Origin: Paenibacillus doosanensis
Lineage (GTDB): Bacteria; Bacillota; Bacilli; Paenibacillales; NBRC-103111
DNA: 64,000 bases
Direction: 5' to 3'
NCBI RefSeq assembly: GCF_025060755.1
Contig: NZ_JANYUY010000034.1
Span: 1 to 64,000, forward strand
Numbering within the stretch: the first letter of the stretch is position 1; the number at the start of each line of letters is the position of its first letter. The position numbers and the translations under genes are program-made. The notes under the pieces are model-generated. The model made no database searches and had not been told where the DNA came from. It saw only the letters and a program-made list of their open reading frames with translations. Positions 52,301 to 61,224 of this stretch are shown here, piece by piece.

Positions 52301-54196
52301 ATGGACATATTCAAAAGGATCACAGATTACCGCGCAGAAACCGACAGACTTGCTTGGACCGGAACCTTTGCCGATTATATCGCCTTGGTTCGCAAAAACC
52401 CGCATTTGGCGATGACGGCGCATGCCCGTGTGTACGAGATGATTGCAGCGCAAGGCATAGCAAACGACAACGGTAAACGCAAATACCACTTTTTCGAACA
52501 GGAAATATTCGGACTCGATACGGCCATAGAGAAACTGGTCGAGGAATATTTTCACTCTGCAGCCCGGCGACTGGATGTCCGCAAACGTATACTCCTCTTG
52601 ATGGGGCCCGTCAGCGGCGGTAAGTCGACGATCGTCACGTTGCTGAAAAAAGGCCTTGAACAGTTTTCGCGTACGGATCAGGGCGCGGTTTACGCCATCA
52701 AAGGATGCCCGATGCATGAAGAACCGCTGCATTTGATTCCTCATGAGCTGCGGGCCGAGGTCGAAGAAGAGTTCGGCATTAAAATCGAGGGCAATTTGTG
52801 CCCGTCGTGTCAAATGCGCCTCAAAACCGAATATAACGGCCGCATCGAGGATGTGCTCGTAGAGCGGGTGCTGATCTCCGAGGATAACCGGACGGGGATA
52901 GGGACCTTCAGTCCTTCCGATCCGAAATCCCAGGACATCGCCGACTTGACGGGAAGCATCGACTTCTCCACGATAACGGAATACGGCTCCGAGTCCGATC
53001 CCCGCGCTTACCGGTTTGACGGGGAGCTGAACAAGGCCAATCGCGGGTTGATGGAGTTTCAGGAGATGCTGAAGTGCGACGAGAAATTTTTGTGGAATTT
53101 GCTGTCGTTAACCCAGGAGGGGAACTTCAAGGCAGGCCGCTTTGCGCTCATCTCCGCCGACGAGCTGATTATCGCCCACACGAACGAATCCGAGTACAAG
53201 TCGTTTATATCCAACAAGAAGAACGAGGCGCTGCAATCGCGGATGATCGTCATGCCGATTCCATACAACTTGAAGGTGTCGGAGGAAGAGAAAATTTACT
53301 CCAAGCTGATCAAGCAAAGCGATATGTCGCATGTACATATTGCGCCGCATTCCTTGCGGGCGGCAGCCATCTTCTCTATACTGACCCGGCTTAAGGAGTC
53401 GAAAAAGCAGGGGATGGATCTGGTCAAAAAAATGCGCATGTACGACGGCGAGGAAGTGGAAGGCTTCAAGGAAGCCGATCTGAAGGAAATGCAAAGCGAA
53501 TATTTGGATGAAGGGATGTCGGGCATCGATCCCCGCTACGTCATCAACCGGATTTCCAGCGCGCTGATCCGCCAAGGCCTCGAATTTATCAATGCGCTGG
53601 ATGTGCTGCGCGCGTTGAAGGACGGCTTGGACCAGCATCCTTCGATTACGAAGGAGGAGCGGGAGCGGTATTTGAACTTTATTTCCGTGGCGCGCAAGGA
53701 ATACGACGAGCTGGCGAAAAAAGAAGTGCAAAAAGCGTTCGTATACTCGTTCGAGGAATCCGCCAAAACGCTGTTCAACAATTATCTCGACAATATCGAA
53801 GCTTACTGCAATTGGACCAAGATCAAGGACCCGCTGACCGGCGAGGAGATGGACCCGGACGAGAGGCTGATGCGATCCATCGAGGAGCAGATCGGCATAT
53901 CGGAAAACGCCAAAAAAGCGTTCCGCGAAGAAATTCTCATTCGCATGTCGTCCTACTCGCGCAAAGGGCATAGGTTCAATTACAGCAGCCACGAGCGGCT
54001 GCGCGAAGCGATCGAGAAAAAGCTGTTCGCCGATCTGAAGGATATCGTGAAGATTACGACATCGACGAAAACGCCGGATGAAACGCAGCTGAAGCGGATT
54101 AACGAAGTCATCAAACGGCTTGTTGACGAGCATGGATATACGACGGCTTCGGCCAACGAGTTGCTGAGATATGTCGGCAGTCTGTTGAACCGGTAA
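52301..54196 (+). CDS. prkA: PrkA serine protein kinase / AAA ATPase
   Basis: A 631-residue PrkA. The N-terminal AAA module has a Walker A at 102-110 (GPVSGGKST) and a Walker-B-like region. GNLCPSCQ is a cysteine pair found in the family. The C-terminal kinase-like domain runs from about 380, including DPRYVINRISSALI. In Bacillus PrkA is a forespore/mother-cell protein linked to sporulation, with kinase or protease activity reported. GGAGGAGG lies 6 bases before the ATG. The usual yhbH and spoVR neighbours are absent, and a Gly/His-rich gene follows. Confidence 0.96.
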   Translation: MDIFKRITDYRAETDRLAWTGTFADYIALVRKNPHLAMTAHARVYEMIAAQGIANDNGKRKYHFFEQEIFGLDTAIEKLVEEYFHSAARRLDVRKRILLLMGPVSGGKSTIVTLLKKGLEQFSRTDQGAVYAIKGCPMHEEPLHLIPHELRAEVEEEFGIKIEGNLCPSCQMRLKTEYNGRIEDVLVERVLISEDNRTGIGTFSPSDPKSQDIADLTGSIDFSTITEYGSESDPRAYRFDGELNKANRGLMEFQEMLKCDEKFLWNLLSLTQEGNFKAGRFALISADELIIAHTNESEYKSFISNKKNEALQSRMIVMPIPYNLKVSEEEKIYSKLIKQSDMSHVHIAPHSLRAAAIFSILTRLKESKKQGMDLVKKMRMYDGEEVEGFKEADLKEMQSEYLDEGMSGIDPRYVINRISSALIRQGLEFINALDVLRALKDGLDQHPSITKEERERYLNFISVARKEYDELAKKEVQKAFVYSFEESAKTLFNNYLDNIEAYCNWTKIKDPLTGEEMDPDERLMRSIEEQIGISENAKKAFREEILIRMSSYSRKGHRFNYSSHERLREAIEKKLFADLKDIVKITTSTKTPDETQLKRINEVIKRLVDEHGYTTASANELLRYVGSLLNR

Positions 54197-54259
54197 TCCC
54201 CGAGTCGTTCCGCCTGAACATGTATCGCCGCGCATAAATGAATAGGAGTGAACTTAAAG

Positions 54260-54285
54260 GGGCCATCCGTTCAGATGGCTCTTAT
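54260..54285 (+). terminator. possible terminator of prkA
   Basis: GGCCATC-cgttca-GATGGCT followed by CTTATTGTT; the T-tract is weak. Confidence 0.5.
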
Positions 54286-54420
54286 TGTTCGCCGCAAGCA
54301 GCGGCCTGCCGCCATGAGCCGGCTGTATCCAGAACCGGACGGCGGCAGGCGGACTTCGTCCGCCAATAGGCGTTCACCCTCCCGGGCCAATGTACATATG
54401 CTGTAAGCAGGGAATGACAA

Positions 54421-54762
54421 ATGCCTATTTTTGAAAGAATGGAGCGAAGCGAAATGACAACAGGTGCAATCGAATCGGGAGAAATCAGACCGGTCCACGA
54501 TACCGCGAGGGGCTTTCACGGAGGAGGTTTTCATGGCGGCGGCGGCTTCCATGGAGGAGGCTTCCATGGCGGGGGCTTTCACGGAGGCGGCTTTCCTGGA
54601 GGAGGTTTCCACGGAGGCGGCTTTCACGGGGGGTATCCCGGAGGTTTCTATGGCGGCTTTTATAACCCGCTGATTTTTCCTTTTATTTTTGACGGCGGGT
54701 ATTATCCTTACTATAATTATCCGTATTATCCTTACTATCCTTACTATCCGGTCGTTATTTAA
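54421..54762 (+). CDS. Gly/His/Phe-rich repeat protein
   Basis: A 113-residue protein with a charged start (MPIFERMERSEMTTGAIESG) and about eight GGGFH repeats (about 31-75). The C-terminus is aromatic with YYPYYNYPYYPYYP. There is no signal peptide. The composition is like spore coat or exosporium structural proteins, and the gene lies behind the sporulation gene prkA, but no family is recognised. An AGGGA ribosome site lies 8 bases before the ATG at 54421; an ATG at 54454 is also possible. The DNA repeats (GGAGGCTTTCACGGAGG and variants) are prone to slippage. Confidence 0.7.
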   Translation: MPIFERMERSEMTTGAIESGEIRPVHDTARGFHGGGFHGGGGFHGGGFHGGGFHGGGFPGGGFHGGGFHGGYPGGFYGGFYNPLIFPFIFDGGYYPYYNYPYYPYYPYYPVVI

Positions 54763-54794
54763 CGCCGTCGGGCGACGGTCCCGCCGCATAAAGA

Positions 54795-54846
54795 AAGCCC
54801 CGGTATCCGCTGATCAACCAATTAGCGGAGCCGGAGGCTTTTTTTT
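54795..54846. terminator. bidirectional terminator
   Basis: AAGCCCCGG..TCCGCT pairs with AGCGGA.CCGGAGGCTT, followed by seven T on the plus strand; minus-strand tail is T-rich too. Confidence 0.85.
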
Positions 54847-54855
54847 GTATTTTCA

Positions 54856-56409
54856 TTAATCGATTAGTTTTTCCCTTATGACGGGCATGAAAATTTCCAC
54901 GGTCGTGCCCTGATTGACCTCGCTGCGGATTTCCATGCGGCCCCCGTGATTTTCGATAATTTTGAACGTGACCATCAAGCCGAGGCCGGTTCCTTTTTCC
55001 TTGGTCGTGTAGAACGGTTCGCCGAGCCGGGGAATCCGTTCCTCCGGGATGCCGCAGCCCTGATCGATAAACCGGATGAGCAGCGTATTTTCGTCCCACA
55101 TCCCGAGCTCCATGCGAATTTCTCCGCCGTCGGGCATCGAATCGATCGCATTGTTCAAGATGTTGATGAACACCTGCTTGATCTGATTTTCATCGCAGTT
55201 AATGGGGGGCAGCGGCTCATCCGCACTCATCTCCAGCACGACGTTATGTATCATCGCCTGGGAGCCCAACAGCGCGACCGTATTCTGCAAGATTTGGACC
55301 ACCTGCTTCTGCTGATAGCGGACCGACTGCGGCTTGGCGATGACGAGAAATTCGCTGACGATAAAGTTGATGCGTTCCAGCTCGTCCAGCATAATATCGA
55401 AATACGATTCATAACCGGAGATTTTCATCTGCATAAGCTGGACGAATCCTTTGAGGGAGGTTAACGGGTTACGGATTTCATGGGCGACCCCTGCGGCCAG
55501 CTGGCCGACGATCGACAGCTTCTCGGAGCGCAGCAGCATCTCCTCGGCCCGTTTGCGTTCGCTAATATCTTTGCCGATCATATAGACCCCGTTCATCTGA
55601 CCGTTGACGACAATCGGAACATTCAGCACGCTTAGCTCTACCGGATGCCCTTTTTTATGTAGAAACGTAATTTCGTAAAGATGATTTTGTCCGCTGAGCG
55701 TTCCGTTGAATTGCTCCTGCCACCGTTCCATATGCTCCGGCACGATCAAGTGATGAATCGACTTGTTCAGCAGCTCATCCTCCGTATAGCCGGTCATCCG
55801 GAATAAGGCCGGATTGGCGCTTGTGCAGTATCCGTAACGGTCGAAGGAGCAGATGGGATCGGGATTATGCTGGAACAGCGATTTGTAGCGCTGCTCGCTT
55901 TGCTCAAGCTTCTTCTCCGCCTTCTTCCTCTCGTAGATCGCTTGAATCATGGCGTAGGATCGCGCGAAGCGGCTGTCTTCCTCCTGCTCCACGATCGAGG
56001 CGAAAATATCGTCCTGGAAATCGTCGGGATCGCTGCTTCGGTCAAGCTTTTTAACTTCCCCGAGCATATTTTTGACGTTGGCGATGTGATCTTTATGGAT
56101 CCAAGCGGCCGATGCCGTTTTGGAGCGGGTTTCATTCTCTGGACTCAAATAAACGATGCCTTTTTTCACATCGTAATCGGTCACGTGATTCATATTCACG
56201 ACATTCATCTGGTCGATCAGCCGGAAGCCTTCTTCATACATCCATTCCTCGAACGCTTCTAATGAAGCGGCCCAATAATATTTGTCGTTCACGGTGTGAA
56301 TGACGTATTCCTTATCTTTTACCGATTCGATCTTTACGACGTCGTCGGAGTGGATGATCATGATATCGGAGCCTTTTTTTCCGTCTCGAGTGACGGGAAT
56401 TTTCTGCAT
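54856..56409 (-). CDS. soluble histidine kinase with LytTR-like N-terminus and PAS domain
   Basis: A 517-residue kinase with no membrane helix. Residues about 3-118 resemble a LytTR DNA-binding domain (DIMIIHSDDVVKIESVKDKEYVIHT, then GFRLIDQMNVVNMNHVTDY). Then come a coiled linker, a PAS domain (about 171-285) and HisKA with His310 (VAHEIRNPLTSLKGF). The HATPase domain has QGCGIPEERIP and GTGLGLMVTFKII. The kinase core is like KinA/KinE-type sporulation kinases that feed Spo0F. AACGAAGGAC precedes the ATG. LytTR normally forms the C-terminus of response regulators, so this order is unusual. No regulator gene is adjacent. Confidence 0.85.
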   Translation of the reverse strand: MQKIPVTRDGKKGSDIMIIHSDDVVKIESVKDKEYVIHTVNDKYYWAASLEAFEEWMYEEGFRLIDQMNVVNMNHVTDYDVKKGIVYLSPENETRSKTASAAWIHKDHIANVKNMLGEVKKLDRSSDPDDFQDDIFASIVEQEEDSRFARSYAMIQAIYERKKAEKKLEQSEQRYKSLFQHNPDPICSFDRYGYCTSANPALFRMTGYTEDELLNKSIHHLIVPEHMERWQEQFNGTLSGQNHLYEITFLHKKGHPVELSVLNVPIVVNGQMNGVYMIGKDISERKRAEEMLLRSEKLSIVGQLAAGVAHEIRNPLTSLKGFVQLMQMKISGYESYFDIMLDELERINFIVSEFLVIAKPQSVRYQQKQVVQILQNTVALLGSQAMIHNVVLEMSADEPLPPINCDENQIKQVFINILNNAIDSMPDGGEIRMELGMWDENTLLIRFIDQGCGIPEERIPRLGEPFYTTKEKGTGLGLMVTFKIIENHGGRMEIRSEVNQGTTVEIFMPVIREKLID

Positions 56410-56934
56410 GTCCTTCGTTCACCTGCCTGCCTACATCATTCAATTATACCAGAAAAATTTCAGCGTCAAAACAACAGGCGGATATAAGTGCGAGTAGTGT
56501 AATGAACTGTGTTGGAACGGCCAGAATAATGCCCGCTGCACGAAAAAAACCAACTGACGCTGATGCTCTTGCGAGATAACATACGAAGCCACTTCAGGGT
56601 GGCCAAGGAAACGGAAGCCGCCGATATGCCGGGACAACCGGAAAGCAAGAACCCGCTTGGCAGCAGCACGGTCAGTGCATGAATAGGCGGTGTGAATAAG
56701 CGGCTTAATATTGACCCAAATGCTGGTGATTTGCGGAGTAGAGGCGAAATCGGAGCGTAAGCCGTCTGCCAAAAAATAAACACAATGCCTCCATTATATC
56801 CTTAGTCGATTTCAGAAGTAAATGCAATAATTAGAAAAATATCGATTTTTCCTTCGGCTGCTTGCACAACGGACGCCCGGCTTGCAGTCCGGCACAAAAA
56901 ACCGCCCTAAGCAAGGGCGGAGGAAGGCGAAGCA
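56410..56934. other. gene-free stretch, possible gene remnant
   Basis: 525 bases without a convincing gene. A minus-strand frame of 110 codons (56440-56772) has somewhat protein-like composition (PLIHTAYSCTDRAAAKRVLA) but no ribosome site and no recognised family; it may be a fragment of a decayed gene. The last part holds the terminator of the small gene at 56935. Confidence 0.4.
56895..56921 (-). terminator. terminator of the 56-residue gene
   Basis: On the minus strand, CCGCCCT-tgctt-AGGGCGG followed by TTTTTTG. Confidence 0.9.
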
Positions 56935-57105
56935 TCAAGGTTCGTCTACATATTCGTCCTGGTCGCTGCCCCATATGAAGTCTTTGGTATAGTCGATGCC
57001 TGGGGCGGTTTCCGCGGCGTTCGGCTTCGCCGTTACGGCGCTGGAGACCAGAGCGGATTGCTGCGTCTCTGCCGCCGCTTCTTCCGGTTTATGCTGCCCG
57101 TTCAT
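56935..57105 (-). CDS. 56-residue acidic hypothetical protein
   Basis: A short frame from ATG at 57105 to TGA at 56935, with AGGGAGGG 7 bases upstream and a strong terminator downstream, so it looks like a real monocistronic gene. The N-terminus is Ala/Glu/Gln-rich, and the C-terminal half ends GIDYTKDFIWGSDQDEYVDE, an acidic segment with a conserved-looking aromatic core. There is no membrane helix or Cys. The family is not recognised. Confidence 0.65.
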   Translation of the reverse strand: MNGQHKPEEAAAETQQSALVSSAVTAKPNAAETAPGIDYTKDFIWGSDQDEYVDEP

Positions 57106-57136
57106 TGGTTACCCTCCCTTCTGCTCTGTTTGTCGG

Positions 57137-57913
57137 CTAACGCCCGTCGTAGTATTCTCTCTTGCCGGGAGTTTCATGAAACTTTTTGGATGACTGGAAG
57201 AGCAGGGCGGGCATGCGGAAGAAGAGAAGGTAGAGCAGGACGAACATGGTGAGGGCGATGGCTTCCTCCGCGATCAAGTAATAAGGGTGAGGCCCCAGCA
57301 TATCCAGCATGGAGGGGGTGTCCGGCTTATGCATCAGGAACATATAATTGGAACCGAGCATCCTGTTGACGCCTCCTACGCCGAGCATCAGCAGGTTAAG
57401 GAACAGCATGGCTGCGCCGACGGATTTCCAGGACGGCTTGCAGTTTTCGATCCACGTCATATAGAGAGACGCCATAATAATGGCTCCGTGTGCAATGAAA
57501 AAATGGAAAAAACGAAAATGCGGAAACGGATACCCGAGACTCGGCGTCGCTATAGCCTGCAGGGCGCCGCAAATTCCGGCGAAAAACAAAATCGAATACA
57601 GTCTTCGGCTGCGGGTCCACAGCATGAAGACGGACAAGACGAGGGTAATGCTGCACAGCTCCAAAGGAAGGGTGCTCTTCACATTCCACAAGCCTTCCGC
57701 CCCGTACCATATATTCAGAGCGATTTCGGGAAGCAGCAGGGCGGCGATGATGCCGCAGCGGACGAGGTCCTTGTACGGCCTGCTGCGCCCGAGCGGCTCC
57801 CGCCAAACATACAGGGCGGCGGCCGCCATGGCGATCCCGGCGACAGCGGCGAGATGGGAGGAGGAGAACAAGGTAAAATTCGCCTGATGCTGCGCACTCC
57901 AAAACGGATTCAT
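57137..57913 (-). CDS. TIGR02206/YwaF-like membrane protein
   Basis: A 258-residue membrane protein with about seven helices. FSSSHLAAVAG near the start, a central PLELCSITLVLSVFML, HFFIAHGAIIMASLYM and GGVNRMLGSNYMFLMHKP are family hallmarks of the YwaF/TIGR02206 group, whose function is unknown. AAAGGAGA gives 8-base spacing to the ATG at 57913; the ATG at 57919 is too close to the ribosome site. It is transcribed in the same direction as the 56-residue gene but that gene has its own ribosome site and terminator. Confidence 0.88.
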   Translation of the reverse strand: MNPFWSAQHQANFTLFSSSHLAAVAGIAMAAAALYVWREPLGRSRPYKDLVRCGIIAALLLPEIALNIWYGAEGLWNVKSTLPLELCSITLVLSVFMLWTRSRRLYSILFFAGICGALQAIATPSLGYPFPHFRFFHFFIAHGAIIMASLYMTWIENCKPSWKSVGAAMLFLNLLMLGVGGVNRMLGSNYMFLMHKPDTPSMLDMLGPHPYYLIAEEAIALTMFVLLYLLFFRMPALLFQSSKKFHETPGKREYYDGR

Positions 57914-58114
57914 CGGCATTCTCCTTTTTGCAGAGTAGAGGTTTATCTCAATTGTACCCGGCTTCTTCGGCTTGCTGCAGTACTAACTTTAAATAGTACC
58001 CCGATGGTCGCTTGCTTATAGGAAATATCTATTAAGTCGATATGTATTATATATTTCCATTACTAAGCTTGCAAAGCGATAATATAAGGATAAGAACAGA
58101 AGGAGATGGTAGCT

Positions 58115-58885
58115 ATGGCACAATCGGAAGGACAACAATGGAATGCTCTGCTGTACGACAGCAAGATCGGATTTGTTTCGCGTCTTGGCAAAGGCGTCGT
58201 CGACCTGCTGGCGCCGCGTCAAGGAGAGCGGATTCTCGACCTCGGCTGCGGAACCGGAGACTTGGCACGGGAGATCGCCCAATTCGGCGCTTCCTGCAAA
58301 GGCATCGACAGCTCGGCGGATATGGTGGAGCAGGCGAGGGTGAAGTATCCCGAGCTTGCGTTCGAGACGGCCGATGCGCATACGTTTCGGCTTGGGGAAA
58401 GCTTCGATGCGGTATTCTCCAACGCGGCGCTGCATTGGATGAAGCGGCCCGAGGAAGTGATTGAGTCGGTGCGCGCTGCTTTGAAGGACGGCGGGCGATT
58501 CGTCGCCGAATTCGGCGGAAGCGGCAACGTCGGGCGGATTTACAAGGCGATCGTTCAGGTGCTGAAATCGCATGGAATCGATGCCGAGGCGCGTAATCCG
58601 TGGTATTTTCCGACCGTAGGAGAATATAGCGGTTTACTGGAGAAGCACGGCTTCGAGGTTCGTTATATGGAATTGTTCGACCGGCCGACGGAGCTTGTCG
58701 ACGGTGACCAAGGGATGCGCTACTGGCTCGATACGTTCGGCGGGATGTTTTTTGCCGGAATGACGGAGGATGAGAAGCGGGAGGCGTACGACGAATGCTG
58801 CTCGCTGCTTCGTCCCGAGCTGTTCAACGGCGCGTTCTGGACGGCCGATTACCGCAGGCTTCGTTTCGCGGCAGTCCGCCGGTAA
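58115..58885 (+). CDS. class I SAM-dependent methyltransferase
   Basis: A 256-residue methyltransferase. Motif I is ILDLGCGTGDLAREIA, the acidic ribose-binding residue is in KGIDSSADMV, and motif post-I is TADAHTFRL. The core LHWMKRPEEVIESVRAALKDGGRFVAEFGG resembles trans-aconitate 2-methyltransferases (Tam), but the substrate is not certain. AAGGAG lies 11 bases before the ATG at 58115; an ATG at 58106 is too near to it. It is a single gene between divergent ywaF-like and the DUF2334 gene. Confidence 0.88.
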   Translation: MAQSEGQQWNALLYDSKIGFVSRLGKGVVDLLAPRQGERILDLGCGTGDLAREIAQFGASCKGIDSSADMVEQARVKYPELAFETADAHTFRLGESFDAVFSNAALHWMKRPEEVIESVRAALKDGGRFVAEFGGSGNVGRIYKAIVQVLKSHGIDAEARNPWYFPTVGEYSGLLEKHGFEVRYMELFDRPTELVDGDQGMRYWLDTFGGMFFAGMTEDEKREAYDECCSLLRPELFNGAFWTADYRRLRFAAVRR

Positions 58886-59073
58886 GCGGTCTTCGACAGC
58901 GGGAAAAATTACCGACTCTTTGGACCCGATGCGGGCATATTTTTTTATGAAAAACGATATTCGGCGCAGCGGATTTTTGATACAATCATGCTAGAGCAAA
59001 ATGGAAGCGGAAACTGAAGCCAAACGCAGCCTTTTTTGTTTCGCACAGCATGAAGGGAGCATGATGAACCGGG

Positions 59074-61002
59074 ATGTCCGCCATAATTCGATCCGTATGG
59101 CTGCGTTACGCTGTATCGGCACTTGTTATTTTTATGATGTTCGCCTCTTATCATATTCGGGTGGAGGGGGAGGCGACCAATCCTCGTTTTGTTATGATGC
59201 GGCTGGAAGATATCGGTCCCGGCGGGCAGTACGGCTCGATCGACAATCTTGGCAAGTTAAGAACCGTTTTGGAATATTTGCGCGACCGGCATATCGCTTA
59301 TCATCTTGCGGTGATCCCGCGCTGGCTGGACTTTCCGCCTGACGGCAGCCGATACGACGTGTCGCTGGATCAGAAGGATAATCCTTATGCGGCAGCTTAC
59401 GTGAAGCTGCTGAAGCAGGCGGTTCACGACGGGGCGGTGCTCGGTATGCACGGGTACACGCATCAGGTCGGGATGGTCCGGCGCGACGACGGTCATCATG
59501 AATCGGGAATCGGCAACGAATTTGACGAACCGGGAGAGGCTTCGACCACATCGGCGGCGTTCGCCGAGCCGCGGCTTGCGGCAGGGCTCGACATCTTGCG
59601 CAATGCGGGCCTCAGGCCGATGTTCTGGGAGTCGCCCCACTACCGTTCGACGCCGGAGCAGGATGAATTGTTCCGCTCGTTCTTCGGATTGAATTATCAG
59701 GCGGATGTTCAGGCCAACCGCAACGCTTCGGCGGCCCAATATATGAACACGCGCAACCTGAGATACGGGGAAGCGAGCCTGGGCTCGGTCTACGTTCCGA
59801 CGCCGTTCGACTATATTCCTTACAATAAAGACGAGAAAATGATTACGGACCGGCTCGGCAAGACGAATAATGTTAACTCGTTCTTTTATCACCCGTTTCT
59901 GGAGTTCAAATATTTGCTGCCCGTAACGGATGAGAACGGGGAGCAGGTCATTCGCGACGGTCTGCCGGAATACCGGTATCCGGATCAGGACCGCAGCATT
60001 TTGCAAAAGCTGATTGCGTCGATTCGGGCGAAGCATTATTTGTTCTACACGATCGAGGATTACGTTCCGTTTACGCCTTCGCAGAGCATCCGGTGGAACG
60101 CGCCGGATAGCGCTCAGCCGGCAATGGGCGGGCAAGGAAGACCGATGTTTGCCGATGTGACGGGCGACGGGCAGGAAGATATGATTGCATGGGACCGCAA
60201 GAGCGGGCTCGTCACCGTAGCGGGCGGATCTTTCGCCGGGCTGCGCAACGAGCCGCAGGGAGCGCCGGCCGTCTGGGCGAACGTACCGTATACGAACGGT
60301 TCCGCCGCCGCGGTGAGCGGCGGCATCGGCGGGCAGCGGCCGAGCTTGTGGGTCGTGCAGCCGGCAGGCAGGCTGGAGAAGTACGTCTCCGACGGCCGCC
60401 GCTTCGTTCTGCAGAGCAGCTGGAAGACGGAGGCGCGCAGCTGGGCAAGTCTTCAGGCGTACCCGCAGGCCGACGGGGATATGGTGCTGGCGGGCTTGTC
60501 GTCGGATCGAATGCAACTGAACGGCATCTGTATTACCAAAGGGGAAGCGAAGTCGCTTAAGCCGTATAAATTCAAGAGCGAATGGAAAACGGACATTCAG
60601 TCGCATATGCAGGAGGACGGCAGCCGGTACGTCTTCTTATCCAGGCCGGATACGGTCAGCGGTATCGTGCTGTCGCCGGATAAAGCGGCATGGGAGTGGA
60701 AGGCGGAAAGAATTCATTTGAACGTCCCGTACGAGGACGGGGAAATCCGGCTCGGAGATTTTAACGGGGACGGCAAGGAAGACGTGCTTCGCTACAATCC
60801 GGAAACGTCCCGCTATACCGTATATTTGCGCAAGGGAGACAATGAATATCAGCTGTTGTCCACGTTCGGACCGTGGGGCAAGCCCGGCTCCCGCCTGATC
60901 ATTACCGATTTTGACGGCAACGGCAAAGACGATCTCGGCTTGTTCGATCGTCAGGACGGTTATCTGGATACGGCTCTTTCGTTCGAAAGCTTGTCATTGT
61001 AA
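59074..61002 (+). CDS. membrane-anchored DUF2334 deacetylase-like protein with FG-GAP repeats
   Basis: A 642-residue protein. A signal anchor (about 9-26) leads into a DUF2334 domain (about 35-330), a relative of polysaccharide deacetylases: RFVMMRLEDIGPGG, HLAVIPRWLDFPP, GMHGYTHQVG. The C-terminal part (about 345-640) has FG-GAP/VCBS-type calcium-binding repeats with DVTGDGQED, DFNGDGKED and DFDGNGKDD. It would sit outside the membrane and act on an exopolysaccharide or cell-wall polymer. The ribosome site (AAGGGAG) lies rather far, 17 bases, from the ATG at 59074. No operon partner is evident. Confidence 0.85.
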   Translation: MSAIIRSVWLRYAVSALVIFMMFASYHIRVEGEATNPRFVMMRLEDIGPGGQYGSIDNLGKLRTVLEYLRDRHIAYHLAVIPRWLDFPPDGSRYDVSLDQKDNPYAAAYVKLLKQAVHDGAVLGMHGYTHQVGMVRRDDGHHESGIGNEFDEPGEASTTSAAFAEPRLAAGLDILRNAGLRPMFWESPHYRSTPEQDELFRSFFGLNYQADVQANRNASAAQYMNTRNLRYGEASLGSVYVPTPFDYIPYNKDEKMITDRLGKTNNVNSFFYHPFLEFKYLLPVTDENGEQVIRDGLPEYRYPDQDRSILQKLIASIRAKHYLFYTIEDYVPFTPSQSIRWNAPDSAQPAMGGQGRPMFADVTGDGQEDMIAWDRKSGLVTVAGGSFAGLRNEPQGAPAVWANVPYTNGSAAAVSGGIGGQRPSLWVVQPAGRLEKYVSDGRRFVLQSSWKTEARSWASLQAYPQADGDMVLAGLSSDRMQLNGICITKGEAKSLKPYKFKSEWKTDIQSHMQEDGSRYVFLSRPDTVSGIVLSPDKAAWEWKAERIHLNVPYEDGEIRLGDFNGDGKEDVLRYNPETSRYTVYLRKGDNEYQLLSTFGPWGKPGSRLIITDFDGNGKDDLGLFDRQDGYLDTALSFESLSL

Positions 61003-61146
61003 CGGGTTCATTTTTTACGGCACTTATTTCATTCATTTTTTCGATTTTCAGGGGATTCGGCGCATGGCGCCGGGTCCTTTCTTTCTTCTATGTACGGAAA
61101 GTTTCGAGCGGGTCCCGAAGAGATGCCGGTTTTCCATATAAAACGC

Positions 61147-61176
61147 TTGACCGGCGAACGTCCGCTCGTCTATTCT
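61147..61176 (+). promoter_or_regulatory. promoter of the regulator/oxidoreductase pair
   Basis: TTGACC (61147-61152), an 18-base spacer and TATTCT (61171-61176). Confidence 0.5.
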
Positions 61177-61224
61177 GAAATGGATAAGAAGGATTGTTAA
61201 TCTACCTTGGTGGTGTGAGTATTC

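Noticed and set aside
56440-56783. Minus-strand frames of 105-110 codons in the gap before the 56-residue gene
   Set aside because: No start signal or family; kept only as a possible remnant.
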